Assembly: GCA_025041195.1 (NCBI GenBank) | Contig: JAKCFM010000001.1 | Location: forward strand, 2,604,001 to 2,668,000 | DNA: 64,000 nt | Direction: 5' to 3' | Source of the DNA: Halobacteriales archaeon YIM A00013 | GTDB taxonomy: Archaea > Halobacteriota > Halobacteria > Halobacteriales > Haloarculaceae | Part shown: positions 43,468 through 53,247 of the stretch, piece after piece | How positions within the stretch are numbered: position 1 is the stretch's first letter | How the letters are laid out: each line of letters starts with the position of its first letter | Translations under genes and position numbers: made by a program | Notes under the pieces: model-generated | The model's database searches: none | The model's input: the letters and a program-made list of their open reading frames with translations, nothing else | What the model was told of the DNA's origin: nothing

Positions 43468-44469
43468 ATGAGCTCCGAACCGAACGCCGATCGCGAATCG
43501 CTTCAACGGAACGACACCGTCGTCCGCACCGAACGACTCTACGGCTGGGCTATCGCTGCGAGTGCACTCCTGACGATTCTCGTCACCGTCGGAATTGTGC
43601 TCGCACTGTTGGGTGAAGCGCTGACGTTCTGGTCTGCAGTGTCACCGCTCTCGTTTTTCACCGGAACGAAGTGGAGTCCCATTATCGATGGTGAATACGG
43701 ACTGTTGCCCCTCGTGAGTGGGACGCTCATCGTGACGGTTGGTTCGGCGCTGATTGCCCTGCCGACGGGGCTCGCGGCCGCGCTCTATCTGAGTGAATAC
43801 GCAAGCGAGCGGACGCGGTCAGTTCTCAAACCAGCGCTGGAAATCCTTGCTGGCGTTCCGACCGTCATCTACGGTTATATGGCACTCGTCTACATCACGC
43901 CGCTGTTTCAGGGGATACTCCCGGTGTCGATTCGGCTCATTCCACCGGGCCTGGAACCCTTGCCGGCGTTCACACTGGTGATTCCGTCGCTGCAGACGTT
44001 CAATGTCCTGTCGGCAAGCATCGTCGTTGGAATCATGATCATTCCAATGGTCTCTTCGATCAGCGAGGATGCGCTGCGTTCGGTCCCGGACGAGCTTCGT
44101 GCGGCTGCCTACGGACTCGGATCGACGAAATACGACGTTTCGACGAAGGTTGTCGTTCCGGCGGCCACGTCGGGAATCGTCGCCTCCTTCGTCCTTGCGC
44201 TGTCGCGGGCGATCGGTGAGACGATGGCCGTTACGATGGCGATGGGAATGAGCCCCCAACTCCCGTATTTCCCGAATGTCTTCAGAAATCTCGCTGAATC
44301 CAGCCAGACGATGACCGGCGCGATGGTTCAGATCGCCAGTGCCGATTCGCTCGGCGGCGTCACGTACGAGGCGATGTTCGCACTCGGTCTGACGCTGTTT
44401 TTGATCACGCTTTCGATGAACGTGGCTGCTGAACTCGTTCGCCGGCGCTTTCGAGAGGTGTATCAGTAA
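43468..44469 (+). CDS. pstC: Phosphate ABC transporter permease PstC
   Basis: The 333-residue membrane protein has six hydrophobic segments and the PstC region LPTGLAAALYLSEYASERTR, then the EAA-type loop SEDALRSVPDELRAAAYGLG and LSRAIGETMAVTMAMGMSPQ. It forms half of the membrane channel. Its TAA overlaps the pstA ATG by one base. Confidence 0.95.
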   Translation: MSSEPNADRESLQRNDTVVRTERLYGWAIAASALLTILVTVGIVLALLGEALTFWSAVSPLSFFTGTKWSPIIDGEYGLLPLVSGTLIVTVGSALIALPTGLAAALYLSEYASERTRSVLKPALEILAGVPTVIYGYMALVYITPLFQGILPVSIRLIPPGLEPLPAFTLVIPSLQTFNVLSASIVVGIMIIPMVSSISEDALRSVPDELRAAAYGLGSTKYDVSTKVVVPAATSGIVASFVLALSRAIGETMAVTMAMGMSPQLPYFPNVFRNLAESSQTMTGAMVQIASADSLGGVTYEAMFALGLTLFLITLSMNVAAELVRRRFREVYQ

Positions 44470-46097
44470 TGGCTGTCGACGGCGACACCGACCGGACACT
44501 CAGCGTCGATTCACGGGGTCGGCTTTGGGGCCTTCACGCCACGTTGTTTGAGGCTGGCCTGTTCGGCGCAACGCTGTTCGGAATCGTCTCGCTTTGTATT
44601 CTGTTTGGCTACATCGCGTTCGACGCCTTCCAGCCACTCACGGCGTCAATACGCTGGTATCTGCTCATTGCGGGAACGCTCATCCTGCCCACGGCGGCGG
44701 GCACTCTCTACGCTCGACGGCAACCGGCCGTTCGGGCTGCGAACGCGAAGGCGTTCGGCGTCGTCGGTGGAGCGCTCGTCGCCGCCCTCTGCACGTACAT
44801 CGTTGTCGACGCGCTGAGCCCGTACGACGTGGCGCTTGTACTGCTGTTCGGTGGCTATCTGCCGGCCGTTTTCACACTGCTCGTTCGGCGAACGAACCGA
44901 ACGACACAGCTCGGACCCACAGCCATTCTCTCCGTCGGTGGCGGCCTGGCGATTGCACACGGTGGGTATGATCTCCTTCGTCCGATTGTCGGGACCGCAG
45001 CCCAGTGGATCGCGTATTTCGCAATCGTCACGCTGCCCGTTGCGTTCGGGCTGTGGATTGTCGGACGGCGGCGATGGACACGACAGACAGCCAGGCGCGC
45101 TGTCCTTGCTGTCATCGTTAGCGTCTTGCTCCTTGTGGTACTCGCGCTCGGACTGGGAATCGATCCGTCGTTCTGGGTTGTGCTCCTCTCGGTCGGTGCC
45201 ATCCCTGTCGCGGTGGTTATCGGTGAGATCGTGGTGTTGGATCCAGCTGGTCGGCTCGGTGCCGCCGGTCCGTTCGTTCTCATCGGGTGTCTGTCGGTCT
45301 TTCTGGCCGTCGAACGACAGCTCGGGCTCGAAGGTCCTGATGGGTATCTCACCACAACGCTGCTGTTGGAATCCTGGCACGGGCTGGATGCGAGTAGCGC
45401 TGGCGTCTACCCGCAGATCGTGGGCTCGATCGTTATTGTCGGTGTTATGGGCGTGCTGGCGTTCCCGGTTGGGATTGGCGCGGCGCTGTATCTCGAAGAA
45501 TATGCGCAGCGGTCGGGCTGGCGTGGCAGGGTGGCGACGCTCCTGGAGGTCAACATCTCGAATCTCGCTGGCGTTCCGTCAGTCGTGTATGGACTGCTTG
45601 GCCTTGCGCTGTTTCGGAACGCGCTCGGCTTTCCAACCGGGATCGTCCTTTCAGCGGCCGGAACGTTGGGATTGCTCATACTTCCGATCGTCGTCGTCTC
45701 CGCACAGGAGGCGCTTCGATCGGTGCCAGATTCGCTTCGAGAAGCGGCGGTTGGGATGGGAGCCAGCCGCTGGCAAACGCTTCGAACTGTCGTGTTGCCC
45801 GAAGCACTCCCAGGAATGCTTACGGGAACGATTCTGGCGCTTGCCAGAGCGATCGGTGAGACCGCACCGCTTGTCATCATCGCCGTTGCCACGACGAAAT
45901 ACTCACCGCCGGATGGGATTCTCTCCAGTGCAACTGTTCTCCCACTACAGATTTTTGCCGCACGGAGCAACGTCGATCCCGCATTCAGACACGGAATTGT
46001 CCCCGCCGCGGCGGTCGTGTTACTGGTGTTGTTGTTGCTGATGAACACGACAGCGATCGTGGTGCGAAATCGATTCGATCGGAGATCTCAACAATGA
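44469..46097 (+). CDS. pstA: Phosphate ABC transporter permease PstA with long N-terminal membrane extension
   Basis: The C-terminal 250 residues are a normal PstA, with [20 protein letters not shown], the loop [20 protein letters not shown] and [20 protein letters not shown]. Ahead of this is about 290 residues with some seven hydrophobic segments (for example [20 protein letters not shown] and [20 protein letters not shown]), about twice the usual size for PstA (542 against roughly 280-300). The start overlaps pstC by one base and fits this longer form. The stop overlaps pstB by four bases. The role of the extension is unknown. Confidence 0.93.
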   Translation: MAVDGDTDRTLSVDSRGRLWGLHATLFEAGLFGATLFGIVSLCILFGYIAFDAFQPLTASIRWYLLIAGTLILPTAAGTLYARRQPAVRAANAKAFGVVGGALVAALCTYIVVDALSPYDVALVLLFGGYLPAVFTLLVRRTNRTTQLGPTAILSVGGGLAIAHGGYDLLRPIVGTAAQWIAYFAIVTLPVAFGLWIVGRRRWTRQTARRAVLAVIVSVLLLVVLALGLGIDPSFWVVLLSVGAIPVAVVIGEIVVLDPAGRLGAAGPFVLIGCLSVFLAVERQLGLEGPDGYLTTTLLLESWHGLDASSAGVYPQIVGSIVIVGVMGVLAFPVGIGAALYLEEYAQRSGWRGRVATLLEVNISNLAGVPSVVYGLLGLALFRNALGFPTGIVLSAAGTLGLLILPIVVVSAQEALRSVPDSLREAAVGMGASRWQTLRTVVLPEALPGMLTGTILALARAIGETAPLVIIAVATTKYSPPDGILSSATVLPLQIFAARSNVDPAFRHGIVPAAAVVLLVLLLLMNTTAIVVRNRFDRRSQQ

Positions 46098-46924
46098 GTA
46101 ACCAGGAATCCACGCAAACGGTACACGAAACGGCTGAGACGAGTGAACGACCCGAATCCATCCAGACCCCGCGAGCGCCTGCAATCGAAGCCCACGATCT
46201 ATCCGTTACGTACGGCAGCGAGACAGCGCTTGAGTCGGTCGATATTCAGATCCCTGACCGGCAGATCACGGCAATCATCGGTCCGTCAGGCTGTGGGAAA
46301 TCGACATTCTTGCGGTGTATCAACCGTATGAACGACCGCATTGACGCCGCTGCCGTTTCGGGGGCGCTCTCTTTTAAGGGGCGGAACATCTACGACGAGC
46401 ACGTCGATCCGGTTGCGCTTCGCCGGCGAATCGGTATGGTGTTTCAACATCCCAATCCGTTTCCCAAGAGCATCTACGACAACGTTGCGTATGGACTCCG
46501 AATTCAGGGCATCACCTCGGAGATCGATGCCCGGGTGAAACTGGCACTTGAGCGTGCGGCGCTGTACGAAGAGGTCAGCGACTCGCTCGAAAAAAGCGCG
46601 CTCGATCTCTCGGGAGGCCAGCAACAACGGCTCTGTATTGCCCGCGCCATCGCGGTCGATCCGGACGTGTTGCTCATGGACGAACCGGCGTCTGCGCTCG
46701 ATCCGATCGCCACCGCAAAGATCGAAGATCTCATCGCTGAACTCAGCGAGGAGTATACGGTCGTGATCGTCACGCACAATATGCAACAGGCGGCCAGAAT
46801 CTCTGATCGCACGGCGGTGTTTCTCACTGGTGGCGAGCTCGTGGAGTACGACGACACGGAGACCATTTTCGAAAATCCGGAACACGACCGCGTCGAAGAC
46901 TACATCACTGGCAAGTTCGGCTGA
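46094..46924 (+). CDS. pstB: Phosphate ABC transporter ATP-binding protein PstB
   Basis: The 276-residue ATPase shows Walker [20 protein letters not shown], the PstB-specific [18 protein letters not shown], the signature [20 protein letters not shown] and Walker [21 protein letters not shown]. The N-terminal 25 residues are a Thr/Glu-rich tail before the fold. It completes the pstSCAB set and powers phosphate import. Confidence 0.96.
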   Translation: MSNQESTQTVHETAETSERPESIQTPRAPAIEAHDLSVTYGSETALESVDIQIPDRQITAIIGPSGCGKSTFLRCINRMNDRIDAAAVSGALSFKGRNIYDEHVDPVALRRRIGMVFQHPNPFPKSIYDNVAYGLRIQGITSEIDARVKLALERAALYEEVSDSLEKSALDLSGGQQQRLCIARAIAVDPDVLLMDEPASALDPIATAKIEDLIAELSEEYTVVIVTHNMQQAARISDRTAVFLTGGELVEYDDTETIFENPEHDRVEDYITGKFG

Positions 46925-47025
46925 TGGTGGTGGACTTGCGCGTAGCGAACCCCGTCACAGCTGTCTGGCAGACACACAGATTGAAAACGAAAACAAAATA
47001 ACATACAGGGCTATCACATGCGTGT

Positions 47026-47214
47026 ATGTCCTCGCCACTCGAACGACCGATCGTTCACTACGGAATTGGTGTGATGAGTGCCCTGTTGCTCGCTTCCGTT
47101 GGGTTACTTCTCGACGGAACGATACAGCTGGTCTTCTTTGGAATAGCAGCGTTTGAACTGATTGTCCTGCCACAGATACTGAAAACGGTGGCAGCCGGAG
47201 AAGCGACGGACTGA
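47026..47214 (+). CDS. Small membrane protein downstream of pstB
   Basis: This is a 62-residue ORF starting MSSPLERPIVHYGIGVMSAL with two hydrophobic segments (ALLLASVGLLLDGTIQLVFF and IAAFELIVLPQILKTV). It lies 101 bases beyond pstB on the same strand. Length, composition and codon pattern fit a real small haloarchaeal membrane protein; no family is recognised and a phosphate role is only suggested by position. Confidence 0.55.
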   Translation: MSSPLERPIVHYGIGVMSALLLASVGLLLDGTIQLVFFGIAAFELIVLPQILKTVAAGEATD

Positions 47215-47305
47215 TCGCAGAGTCTCAGCGTCACTGGACAACATCAAATCGCTCTGGAGCCGTTCGGAAGAACAAACGGGCGTCAGTTTCGGGCTCGAAC
47301 CCTGA

Positions 47306-48652
47306 TCAGTCCCGCCGGATGGGCGATTGGAACGAGAGGCTTGACCAGCGCCATTCGGCAGCCAACCAGCAAGCGAGCAGGAGCCCACCCATGAGCCCAA
47401 CGATCAGATCATCAAACCGCAGCCAGCCGGGACCGAAGTTGGCGATGCCGTTGACCACTTTGTTCGGCAACAACTGCTCGACCGTCGTTCGAACGTGAAC
47501 CACCGGACCGGCGCTCTCGGGCACCGTGGTGTCCGTTCTGCTGGTGAGATCAGCACTCTCTGCACTTGGTCCGCCGATACTCTCATCGCCCGTTGAGAGC
47601 CGCTCTGCCTCGTAGCCGCCCTGGACGGCAACCTCCCAGCCGATCGAGCCGTTCGGAGTGACCTCAAGCACGCGACCACCACGGGTGTCTGTCACCAGCG
47701 TGTTGCCGTTGGGGAGCCGGTCTGCGTCTCGTGGCCACTGGAGCGTGCTATCGGTCCAGATCCACGACTGTGTCCAGTTACCGGCGTCCGTTCGCTGATA
47801 CTCCACGAGTCGGTTTTGCTCCGAATCGGCGACCACCACCGCTGGGCCGCCGCGCTCGGCGGGGATGAAATCGGGGTTGTGCTGTTCGTAGAGAACGTCG
47901 TGTTCATCTTCAGCACCGAGCGTCCAGTTCGATTGGTGGCCACTCGAAGGATCGATAAACGCAACCTGATCCTGATTGCGCAGGCTCACCATTATCCGGC
48001 CATCGTTCAGCCGCTCAACGTCGTTGAGATGGACCCAGTCGTCCGGATAGTCGCCACCACCGTCGATCGGATAGTCCGTCTGTGCGCTCCACTCCCAGAC
48101 GACAAGATCGGTCTCAACGTTCACCATGAAGACGGCGTCCGCATACATATCAGCAACGAGATAGTGTGTGTCGTTGATTCGATCCGTGTCGTGCCATTCG
48201 CTGGCCTCATACTGCGGTTGAACGTGCTCGTAGAGCACTGTTGTCGTTCCAGTGGTGCGATTGAGTCGTTCGATCCGTTGTTTGATGCAGTGGCTTCCGG
48301 TCGGTGAACAGGAGCCGTCATTGAAGCGTTCGGTCGCGGTGTAGACTAGCTCCTCGCTATCGTTGTCAATCGGATCAACGTCCCAGTAGCCGTCGTACGT
48401 CGTGTTATGATACGTTACGGTGCCGTTGGTGCCGACAATCAGTAGCTCACCATCGTCGTGTGAACTCACGACCGTTGGGCCATCGGCGGGTGGGGCAACC
48501 GACTCGCCTGGCGCAAGCGACTGCGTAGCCGATCCCTCTGATTCGGCCGATCCCACGAACGAACTCGCACCCGCGTTCGTCACGATGAGAAATCCACAGA
48601 CGAGAACGATCCCTGTTGTGAAAACGATCCGCCACGTCCGCTGGCTGGGCAT
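47306..48652 (-). CDS. Arylsulfotransferase (ASST)-like membrane-anchored protein
   Basis: The 448-residue protein has an N-terminal signal anchor (FTTGIVLVCGFLIVTNAGAS) and a C-terminal membrane segment (LIVGLMGGLLLACWLAAEW). Between them is a six-bladed propeller-like domain with repeats such as HDTDRINDTHYLVADMYADA, HLNDVERLNDGRIMVSLRN and RDADRLPNGNTLVTDTRGGR. This is the pattern of ASST-like proteins. Bacterial ASST moves sulfate between phenols in the periplasm; whether this protein is active is unknown. Several Asn-x-Ser/Thr sites fit glycosylation outside the cell. Confidence 0.82.
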   Translation of the reverse strand: MPSQRTWRIVFTTGIVLVCGFLIVTNAGASSFVGSAESEGSATQSLAPGESVAPPADGPTVVSSHDDGELLIVGTNGTVTYHNTTYDGYWDVDPIDNDSEELVYTATERFNDGSCSPTGSHCIKQRIERLNRTTGTTTVLYEHVQPQYEASEWHDTDRINDTHYLVADMYADAVFMVNVETDLVVWEWSAQTDYPIDGGGDYPDDWVHLNDVERLNDGRIMVSLRNQDQVAFIDPSSGHQSNWTLGAEDEHDVLYEQHNPDFIPAERGGPAVVVADSEQNRLVEYQRTDAGNWTQSWIWTDSTLQWPRDADRLPNGNTLVTDTRGGRVLEVTPNGSIGWEVAVQGGYEAERLSTGDESIGGPSAESADLTSRTDTTVPESAGPVVHVRTTVEQLLPNKVVNGIANFGPGWLRFDDLIVGLMGGLLLACWLAAEWRWSSLSFQSPIRRD

Positions 48653-48747
48653 ATTTTCGGTTCAGCAACAGGGGTCAATAGCGTTGGGATCCGCTTCGAA
48701 CAGTGACAGATGAGCATCGTTTTCTGGCTCCTCACCGTTTTGTAGAC

Positions 48748-49767
48748 ATGGATCTCTCTATCGTCGATCTTTCACCGGTGCCAGCGGATGGGACGGCGAA
48801 CGACGCCTACGCGAACACGGTTGAGACGGCCCAGCAGGCCGAGAAGCTGGGATATGAGCGGATCTGGGTGGCAGAACATCACAGCATGACGTCCCGCATT
48901 GCTGGCTGTTCGCCGGAGGTGTTGCTCGGTCGGCTTGCCGGTGCGACCGATTCGATTCGGCTTGGTTCTGGTGCGGTGTTGCTCAATCATTACAGTCCGT
49001 ATAAGGTTGCCGAGCTGTTCGGCGCGCTCGATGGGCTCGCACCAGGTCGGATCGACGCAGGACTGGGCCGGGCAAACGGCTCGCCGGCGGCCGATCGTGC
49101 GCTGGGGACCGAACGCCATGCCATGAATCCGGATCAGGACCACGAGGCGAAGATCGAATCGGTGGTCTCCCATCTGTACGATGCGTTTCCGGATGACCAT
49201 CCGTACAGTGGGCTCCAGATCCCACGATCAGGCGATTCTCGGCCAGTGCCGTGGGTGCTCGGCTCAAGCCCGTCGAGCGCCGAAATCGCCGGCCGGCTCG
49301 GGCTCCCGTACTGTTTTGCGGCGTTCATCCGGCCACAGTTTGCAGCACACTCGTTCGAAGCATATCGGGAGTCGTTCGAGGCCGCCTCGCTCGCGGGTGG
49401 CATCGACGAACCGGCGGGGATGATCGCCGTCAACGCCATCGCCGGCGAGACTGATGAGGAGGCAGCCAAATACCGGGCCGTCGCGGAGGCTTCCTATAAG
49501 CGAATGCAGCACGGTGATCTCAGTGGTGAACTCACGATCGAAACGGCGATCGACGAACTCGGGGGGATTCCTGAACCCACGCCCGCAACGCTTGCCGACG
49601 GCGAGTGGCCACGAGCAATCTCCGGGAGTCCCGAAACGCTTTCTGGCCTGCTTGAACAGCTCACCGATCGTGTCGGCGTCGATGAAGCGATGATTCAGCA
49701 CATCACTCCGACACACGAAATCGGACTGCGCTCACACGAACTGCTTGCCGAGGGCGTCGGACTGTAA
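48748..49767 (+). CDS. LLM-class flavin-dependent oxidoreductase
   Basis: The 339-residue protein (start MDLSIVDLSPVPADGTANDA) has a luciferase-like TIM barrel, with AEKLGYERIWVAEHHSMTSR, SIRLGSGAVLLNHYSPYKVA and DGLAPGRIDAGLGRANGS, then PVPWVLGSSPSSAEIAGRLG. Such enzymes use FMN or coenzyme F420. The oxidised substrate cannot be read off. The start at 48748 was chosen over a longer frame since the barrel begins there. It converges with the branched-chain importer operon. Confidence 0.9.
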   Translation: MDLSIVDLSPVPADGTANDAYANTVETAQQAEKLGYERIWVAEHHSMTSRIAGCSPEVLLGRLAGATDSIRLGSGAVLLNHYSPYKVAELFGALDGLAPGRIDAGLGRANGSPAADRALGTERHAMNPDQDHEAKIESVVSHLYDAFPDDHPYSGLQIPRSGDSRPVPWVLGSSPSSAEIAGRLGLPYCFAAFIRPQFAAHSFEAYRESFEAASLAGGIDEPAGMIAVNAIAGETDEEAAKYRAVAEASYKRMQHGDLSGELTIETAIDELGGIPEPTPATLADGEWPRAISGSPETLSGLLEQLTDRVGVDEAMIQHITPTHEIGLRSHELLAEGVGL

Positions 49768-49803
49768 GGGCAATACCAGCAGCCCAGGCGTCTCCCTGGA
49801 GGA

Positions 49804-50853
49804 TCATCGATCACGAATGGCCGATCGAAGCCGCCACAGCCCACCACTCACACCGTTTTCGAAAAACAACACGACGAACAGCAACAGCAGCCCGAACGTG
49901 AGCTGCCAGTGAGCCTCAAGCAGCTGAAACTGGGAGATGAACCAGCGAAGATAGTTGTAGACGAACGCCCCAACAACCGGGCCGACAAACGAGTATGGAC
50001 CGCCGATTACGGTCATTATGACTGGATGGGCCGAAAACGTCCAGTTGGCAAGCGAGGGACCGACGTTCGTGTGGAGCGGAACGAGCAACGCCCCTGCGAG
50101 CCCGGACACCGCCCCTGAGATGACGAAGGTGGCCCAGCTGTGTCGACGCACGTCGATCCCAACCGCTTGCGCCCGCTCGGGATTCTCACGGATCGCCAGG
50201 CAGATAGTTCCAAATGGTGAACTGACGATCCGCCAGAGCACGAGATACGACAGTACGAACGCCAGGAGGACGAGATAGTAGTACACCAGCGGCGATCGAA
50301 TGTTTACGAGCTCGAACGACCGACCGAACAGGACGATCGAGTCGAAGATGATTGTCAACCCATCAGAGCCGTTGGTGAGCGATTCCATCCCCAGGATATC
50401 GGCAAGTGAATCCCGTTGGACGATGATGTACAGCGCCATCGAAAACGAGAGCGTGAGCATGGCGAAGTAGATCTCTTGCAGCTGGACGGCGAGATAGCCG
50501 ACGCCGATTGCCAACAGCGTCGCGAGTAGCACTCCCAGCGCCACTGCGACCCCGAACGTCACCACGGGTGAGAATCCACCAAACGCCCCTACGCCTGTGG
50601 CACTCACCAGTGCCACCGTGTAGCCCGCTATAGCGACGAACATCGCGTGACCGAATGAGAGCAGCCCGGTGTAGCCATACAGCAGATTGAACGCCAACGC
50701 GAAGATTGCCATCAACAACGTTTCGGTGAGCAGCGTCAACTGATAGCCTCCAATGAGCAGCCCGATTCCCGCCAGAACGGTCACGGAGAGGATCCATTGG
50801 CGGCGATCGGGGTCGATGGGGACCGATCGATCGATGAGCAAACTGAAAACCAT
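49804..50853 (-). CDS. livM: Branched-chain amino-acid-type ABC permease LivM
   Basis: The 349-residue membrane protein has about nine to ten hydrophobic segments, with AFALAFNLLYGYTGLLSFGH, GYLAVQLQEIYFAMLTLSFS and the EAA-type loop RENPERAQAVGIDVRRHSWA, and GPYSFVGPVVGAFVYNYLRW. The ATG at 50853 lies two bases past the livJ stop; the frame stays open far upstream but through the livJ gene, so this start is secure. It forms half of the channel with LivH. Confidence 0.92.
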   Translation of the reverse strand: MVFSLLIDRSVPIDPDRRQWILSVTVLAGIGLLIGGYQLTLLTETLLMAIFALAFNLLYGYTGLLSFGHAMFVAIAGYTVALVSATGVGAFGGFSPVVTFGVAVALGVLLATLLAIGVGYLAVQLQEIYFAMLTLSFSMALYIIVQRDSLADILGMESLTNGSDGLTIIFDSIVLFGRSFELVNIRSPLVYYYLVLLAFVLSYLVLWRIVSSPFGTICLAIRENPERAQAVGIDVRRHSWATFVISGAVSGLAGALLVPLHTNVGPSLANWTFSAHPVIMTVIGGPYSFVGPVVGAFVYNYLRWFISQFQLLEAHWQLTFGLLLLFVVLFFENGVSGGLWRLRSAIRDR

Positions 50854-50855
50854 CG

Positions 50856-52175
50856 CTACAACCCCGACGGCAATCCACTCCCAGCAAGTAGCTCCGTGGC
50901 TCGTGTTCGAGAGAGCGTCACCGCTTCCGTGTTCGCCAACCCGACGCCGTCGTACGGAACCGAATCGGCCCGACTTGTCTCTCCAAGGACAGTGGGAGCA
51001 CTCGCCTGGTGGCTGTCGGGATCGATCGTCCATTCGCCTCGTGGACCGCTGTAAGACATCCCTTCGAGCGCATCGATCATGGCGTCTGGGTCCGTTCCAG
51101 CTTCCTCGATGGCAGCTATGTACAAACCGATGGCAGCGTATGAACTTCCTCCGGTGAACGATGGAATCGACGGCAGAGACCCCTCGCTGTGGCGCTCTCG
51201 GTACTGATCTAGAAACGTCCCATTTGCGTCGTTGTCGAACGCCGAATGCCAGTACCAGCACGAAAAATGAAGCCCCTCGGGCATGGTCGCTCCGAGAGCA
51301 CTGAACACGTTCGGATCAGCCCCAATTGTGTCGAACACATCAGTCACTTTCTCGAACAACCCTTGCTCGGACGCTTGTGTTACGAACGTCACTGTATCTC
51401 CTCCCCAGAAGCTCGTGAACACGATCTCGGGATCGGCCTCGACGATTGCGGTGATATTCGGCGTCATATCATTGGCGCCCAGATCGGGAAACTCAGAGGC
51501 TACGTATTCGAAATCCCCACCGAGTCCGGCTGCATACGCCTTGAAATACTCCCAGCACTGCTCGCCGTAATCGTAGCCCGGGCCGATGTTTGCGATACGA
51601 GCACCATCGTAATTTTCAACGGCATATTTCGCGATCGCATACACGGTCGTCGCCGTGTTGGCGTTCGTTCGGAAGATGTTCCGTGTTCCCGCTGCTTTGT
51701 TTCCGTACGTCTCCGCATCGAATTCCGTGATATACGGCGTTCCGATGTCCGTCAGGGTGAACGGAACGCCGAGCGATTCTATTGTCGGCGCGTTTTTTAA
51801 CGTCACTCCGGATGACGTTAATCCCACCATCGCGTCGACGTTCTCTTCTTGTACCAGGCTCTTGATCGTACTCGTGGGATTCTCGCCGTGGTCGCGAACG
51901 ATGAATTCGACGTCTTTTCCATCGATGCCACCGTTTTCGTTATGGACCTCGATGGCGGTTTTCACGGCTGCCTCAGAGGCGTTTCCCAGCGCCTGTGCCA
52001 CGCCAGAGAGCAAGAATACCCCGCCAATCCGGATTGATTCATTTCCGCCGCCCATCATCGACCCCAGACACCCAGTACTGCTCATAGCAACTCCCGTCCC
52101 AACCGCCCCTAGAAAGCGCCGCCGATCGAACCGGCGATCACAACCACGGACACCATTTATGTCAGATCTTCGCAT
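50856..52175 (-). CDS. livJ: Branched-chain amino-acid-type ABC substrate-binding lipoprotein
   Basis: The 439-residue protein carries a Tat lipoprotein signal (FDRRRFLGAVGTGVAMSSTG, then Cys) and a Leu/Ile/Val-type periplasmic-binding fold: RIGGVFLLSGVAQALGNASE, GLTSSGVTLKNAPTIESLGV and ARIANIGPGYDYGEQCWEYF. Family members bind branched amino acids, urea or amides; the ligand is not settled here. It is the first gene of a two-gene minus-strand operon with livM, divergent from livHGF. Confidence 0.92.
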   Translation of the reverse strand: MRRSDINGVRGCDRRFDRRRFLGAVGTGVAMSSTGCLGSMMGGGNESIRIGGVFLLSGVAQALGNASEAAVKTAIEVHNENGGIDGKDVEFIVRDHGENPTSTIKSLVQEENVDAMVGLTSSGVTLKNAPTIESLGVPFTLTDIGTPYITEFDAETYGNKAAGTRNIFRTNANTATTVYAIAKYAVENYDGARIANIGPGYDYGEQCWEYFKAYAAGLGGDFEYVASEFPDLGANDMTPNITAIVEADPEIVFTSFWGGDTVTFVTQASEQGLFEKVTDVFDTIGADPNVFSALGATMPEGLHFSCWYWHSAFDNDANGTFLDQYRERHSEGSLPSIPSFTGGSSYAAIGLYIAAIEEAGTDPDAMIDALEGMSYSGPRGEWTIDPDSHQASAPTVLGETSRADSVPYDGVGLANTEAVTLSRTRATELLAGSGLPSGL

Positions 52176-52344
52176 GATTTTCCACCTGTGCAATAGTTCG
52201 ATGGCAGTGGATTATATTCATGGGTTCATATGTTAACCTCGATATTTTCCCTGCGTTTTGGATGAAGTGGGCCTGTAATTGCTTCTTCAAAATTTTATCT
52301 CCTCGAAAGATTCAAGATCACACTGTCCATTGTGTTGCCACACC

Positions 52345-53247
52345 ATGGCAGATTCAGGGTTACTGATACAACTATTACTTGACGGACTGAGCATGGGGAG
52401 TCGGTTGTTTCTCGTAGCCGTCGGGTTGAGCCTGATCTTCGGCGTGCTCGACGTGCTGAACTTCACCCACGGCGTGCTGTACATGCTTGGTGCGTACGTT
52501 GGGATCACTTTCGCGGACGGGATAACAGTGCTCGGGCTTTCGATTCCAGCCGTTGGATTCTGGTGGGGGGTGGTGAGTGGGGTGGTTGTGGTTGGCGCAA
52601 TTGGTGGGCTCCTCGAACGCGGCTTTCTGCGGCGCATCTACGACCAGGAGCCGCTCGATCAGCTGCTGTTGACGTTCGCCTTTGTGTTGATTCTCACTGA
52701 TCTCACACGCTCGACGTTTGGCACCCGACCCCATCTCATCGATCCCCCTGCGATCTTTGCGACGACGACATGGATTGGTGGATTTGGCGTTCCAACCTAT
52801 CGGCTGTTCGTGATCGGTGTTTCGATCGTCGTGCTGATTGGGCTGGTTGGGGTGTTGCATCTGAGCAGCGTTGGTCGAATGATTCGGGCAACGACCAGCG
52901 ACCGGACGATGGCTCGGCTCCTTGGGATCAACGTTCCGCTGCTCTACACCGGCGTGTTTGTCGTTGGCGCCGGCTTGGCCGGGCTCGGTGGTGCACTCGC
53001 CGCACCGCTTGGGTCTGTCACCCCTGAGTTAGGGAATTACATCATCATCCAGGCGTTTCTCGTCGTGGTGATCGGTGGCCTTGGATCGTTCGTTGGGGCG
53101 TTTGTCGGCGCGTATGCGATCGGCATTCTGATGGCGCTCGATCCAGTGATTGCCGTCGACGGGGGAGGCGAGCTGATGCCGTTCGTGCTTATGATTGTGG
53201 TCTTACTCTACGCTCCGGAGGGGCTGTTCGGAGGTGTCGAAACGTGA
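52345..53247 (+). CDS. livH: Branched-chain amino-acid-type ABC permease LivH
   Basis: The 300-residue protein (start MADSGLLIQLLLDGLSMGSR) has about eight hydrophobic segments and the LivH signature FGVLDVLNFTHGVLYMLGAY, with RATTSDRTMARLLGINVPLL as the ATPase-contact loop and VIGGLGSFVGAFVGAYAIGI. It pairs with LivM. The ATG at 52345 is favoured over an ATG 22 codons upstream. Its stop overlaps livG by four bases. Confidence 0.93.
   Translation: MADSGLLIQLLLDGLSMGSRLFLVAVGLSLIFGVLDVLNFTHGVLYMLGAYVGITFADGITVLGLSIPAVGFWWGVVSGVVVVGAIGGLLERGFLRRIYDQEPLDQLLLTFAFVLILTDLTRSTFGTRPHLIDPPAIFATTTWIGGFGVPTYRLFVIGVSIVVLIGLVGVLHLSSVGRMIRATTSDRTMARLLGINVPLLYTGVFVVGAGLAGLGGALAAPLGSVTPELGNYIIIQAFLVVVIGGLGSFVGAFVGAYAIGILMALDPVIAVDGGGELMPFVLMIVVLLYAPEGLFGGVET

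Noticed and set aside
49804-51261. A 485-residue version of LivM
   Set aside because: The first 136 residues run antisense-free but out of frame through livJ and read as Arg-rich noise; the ATG at 50853 directly follows the livJ stop and starts the membrane domain.
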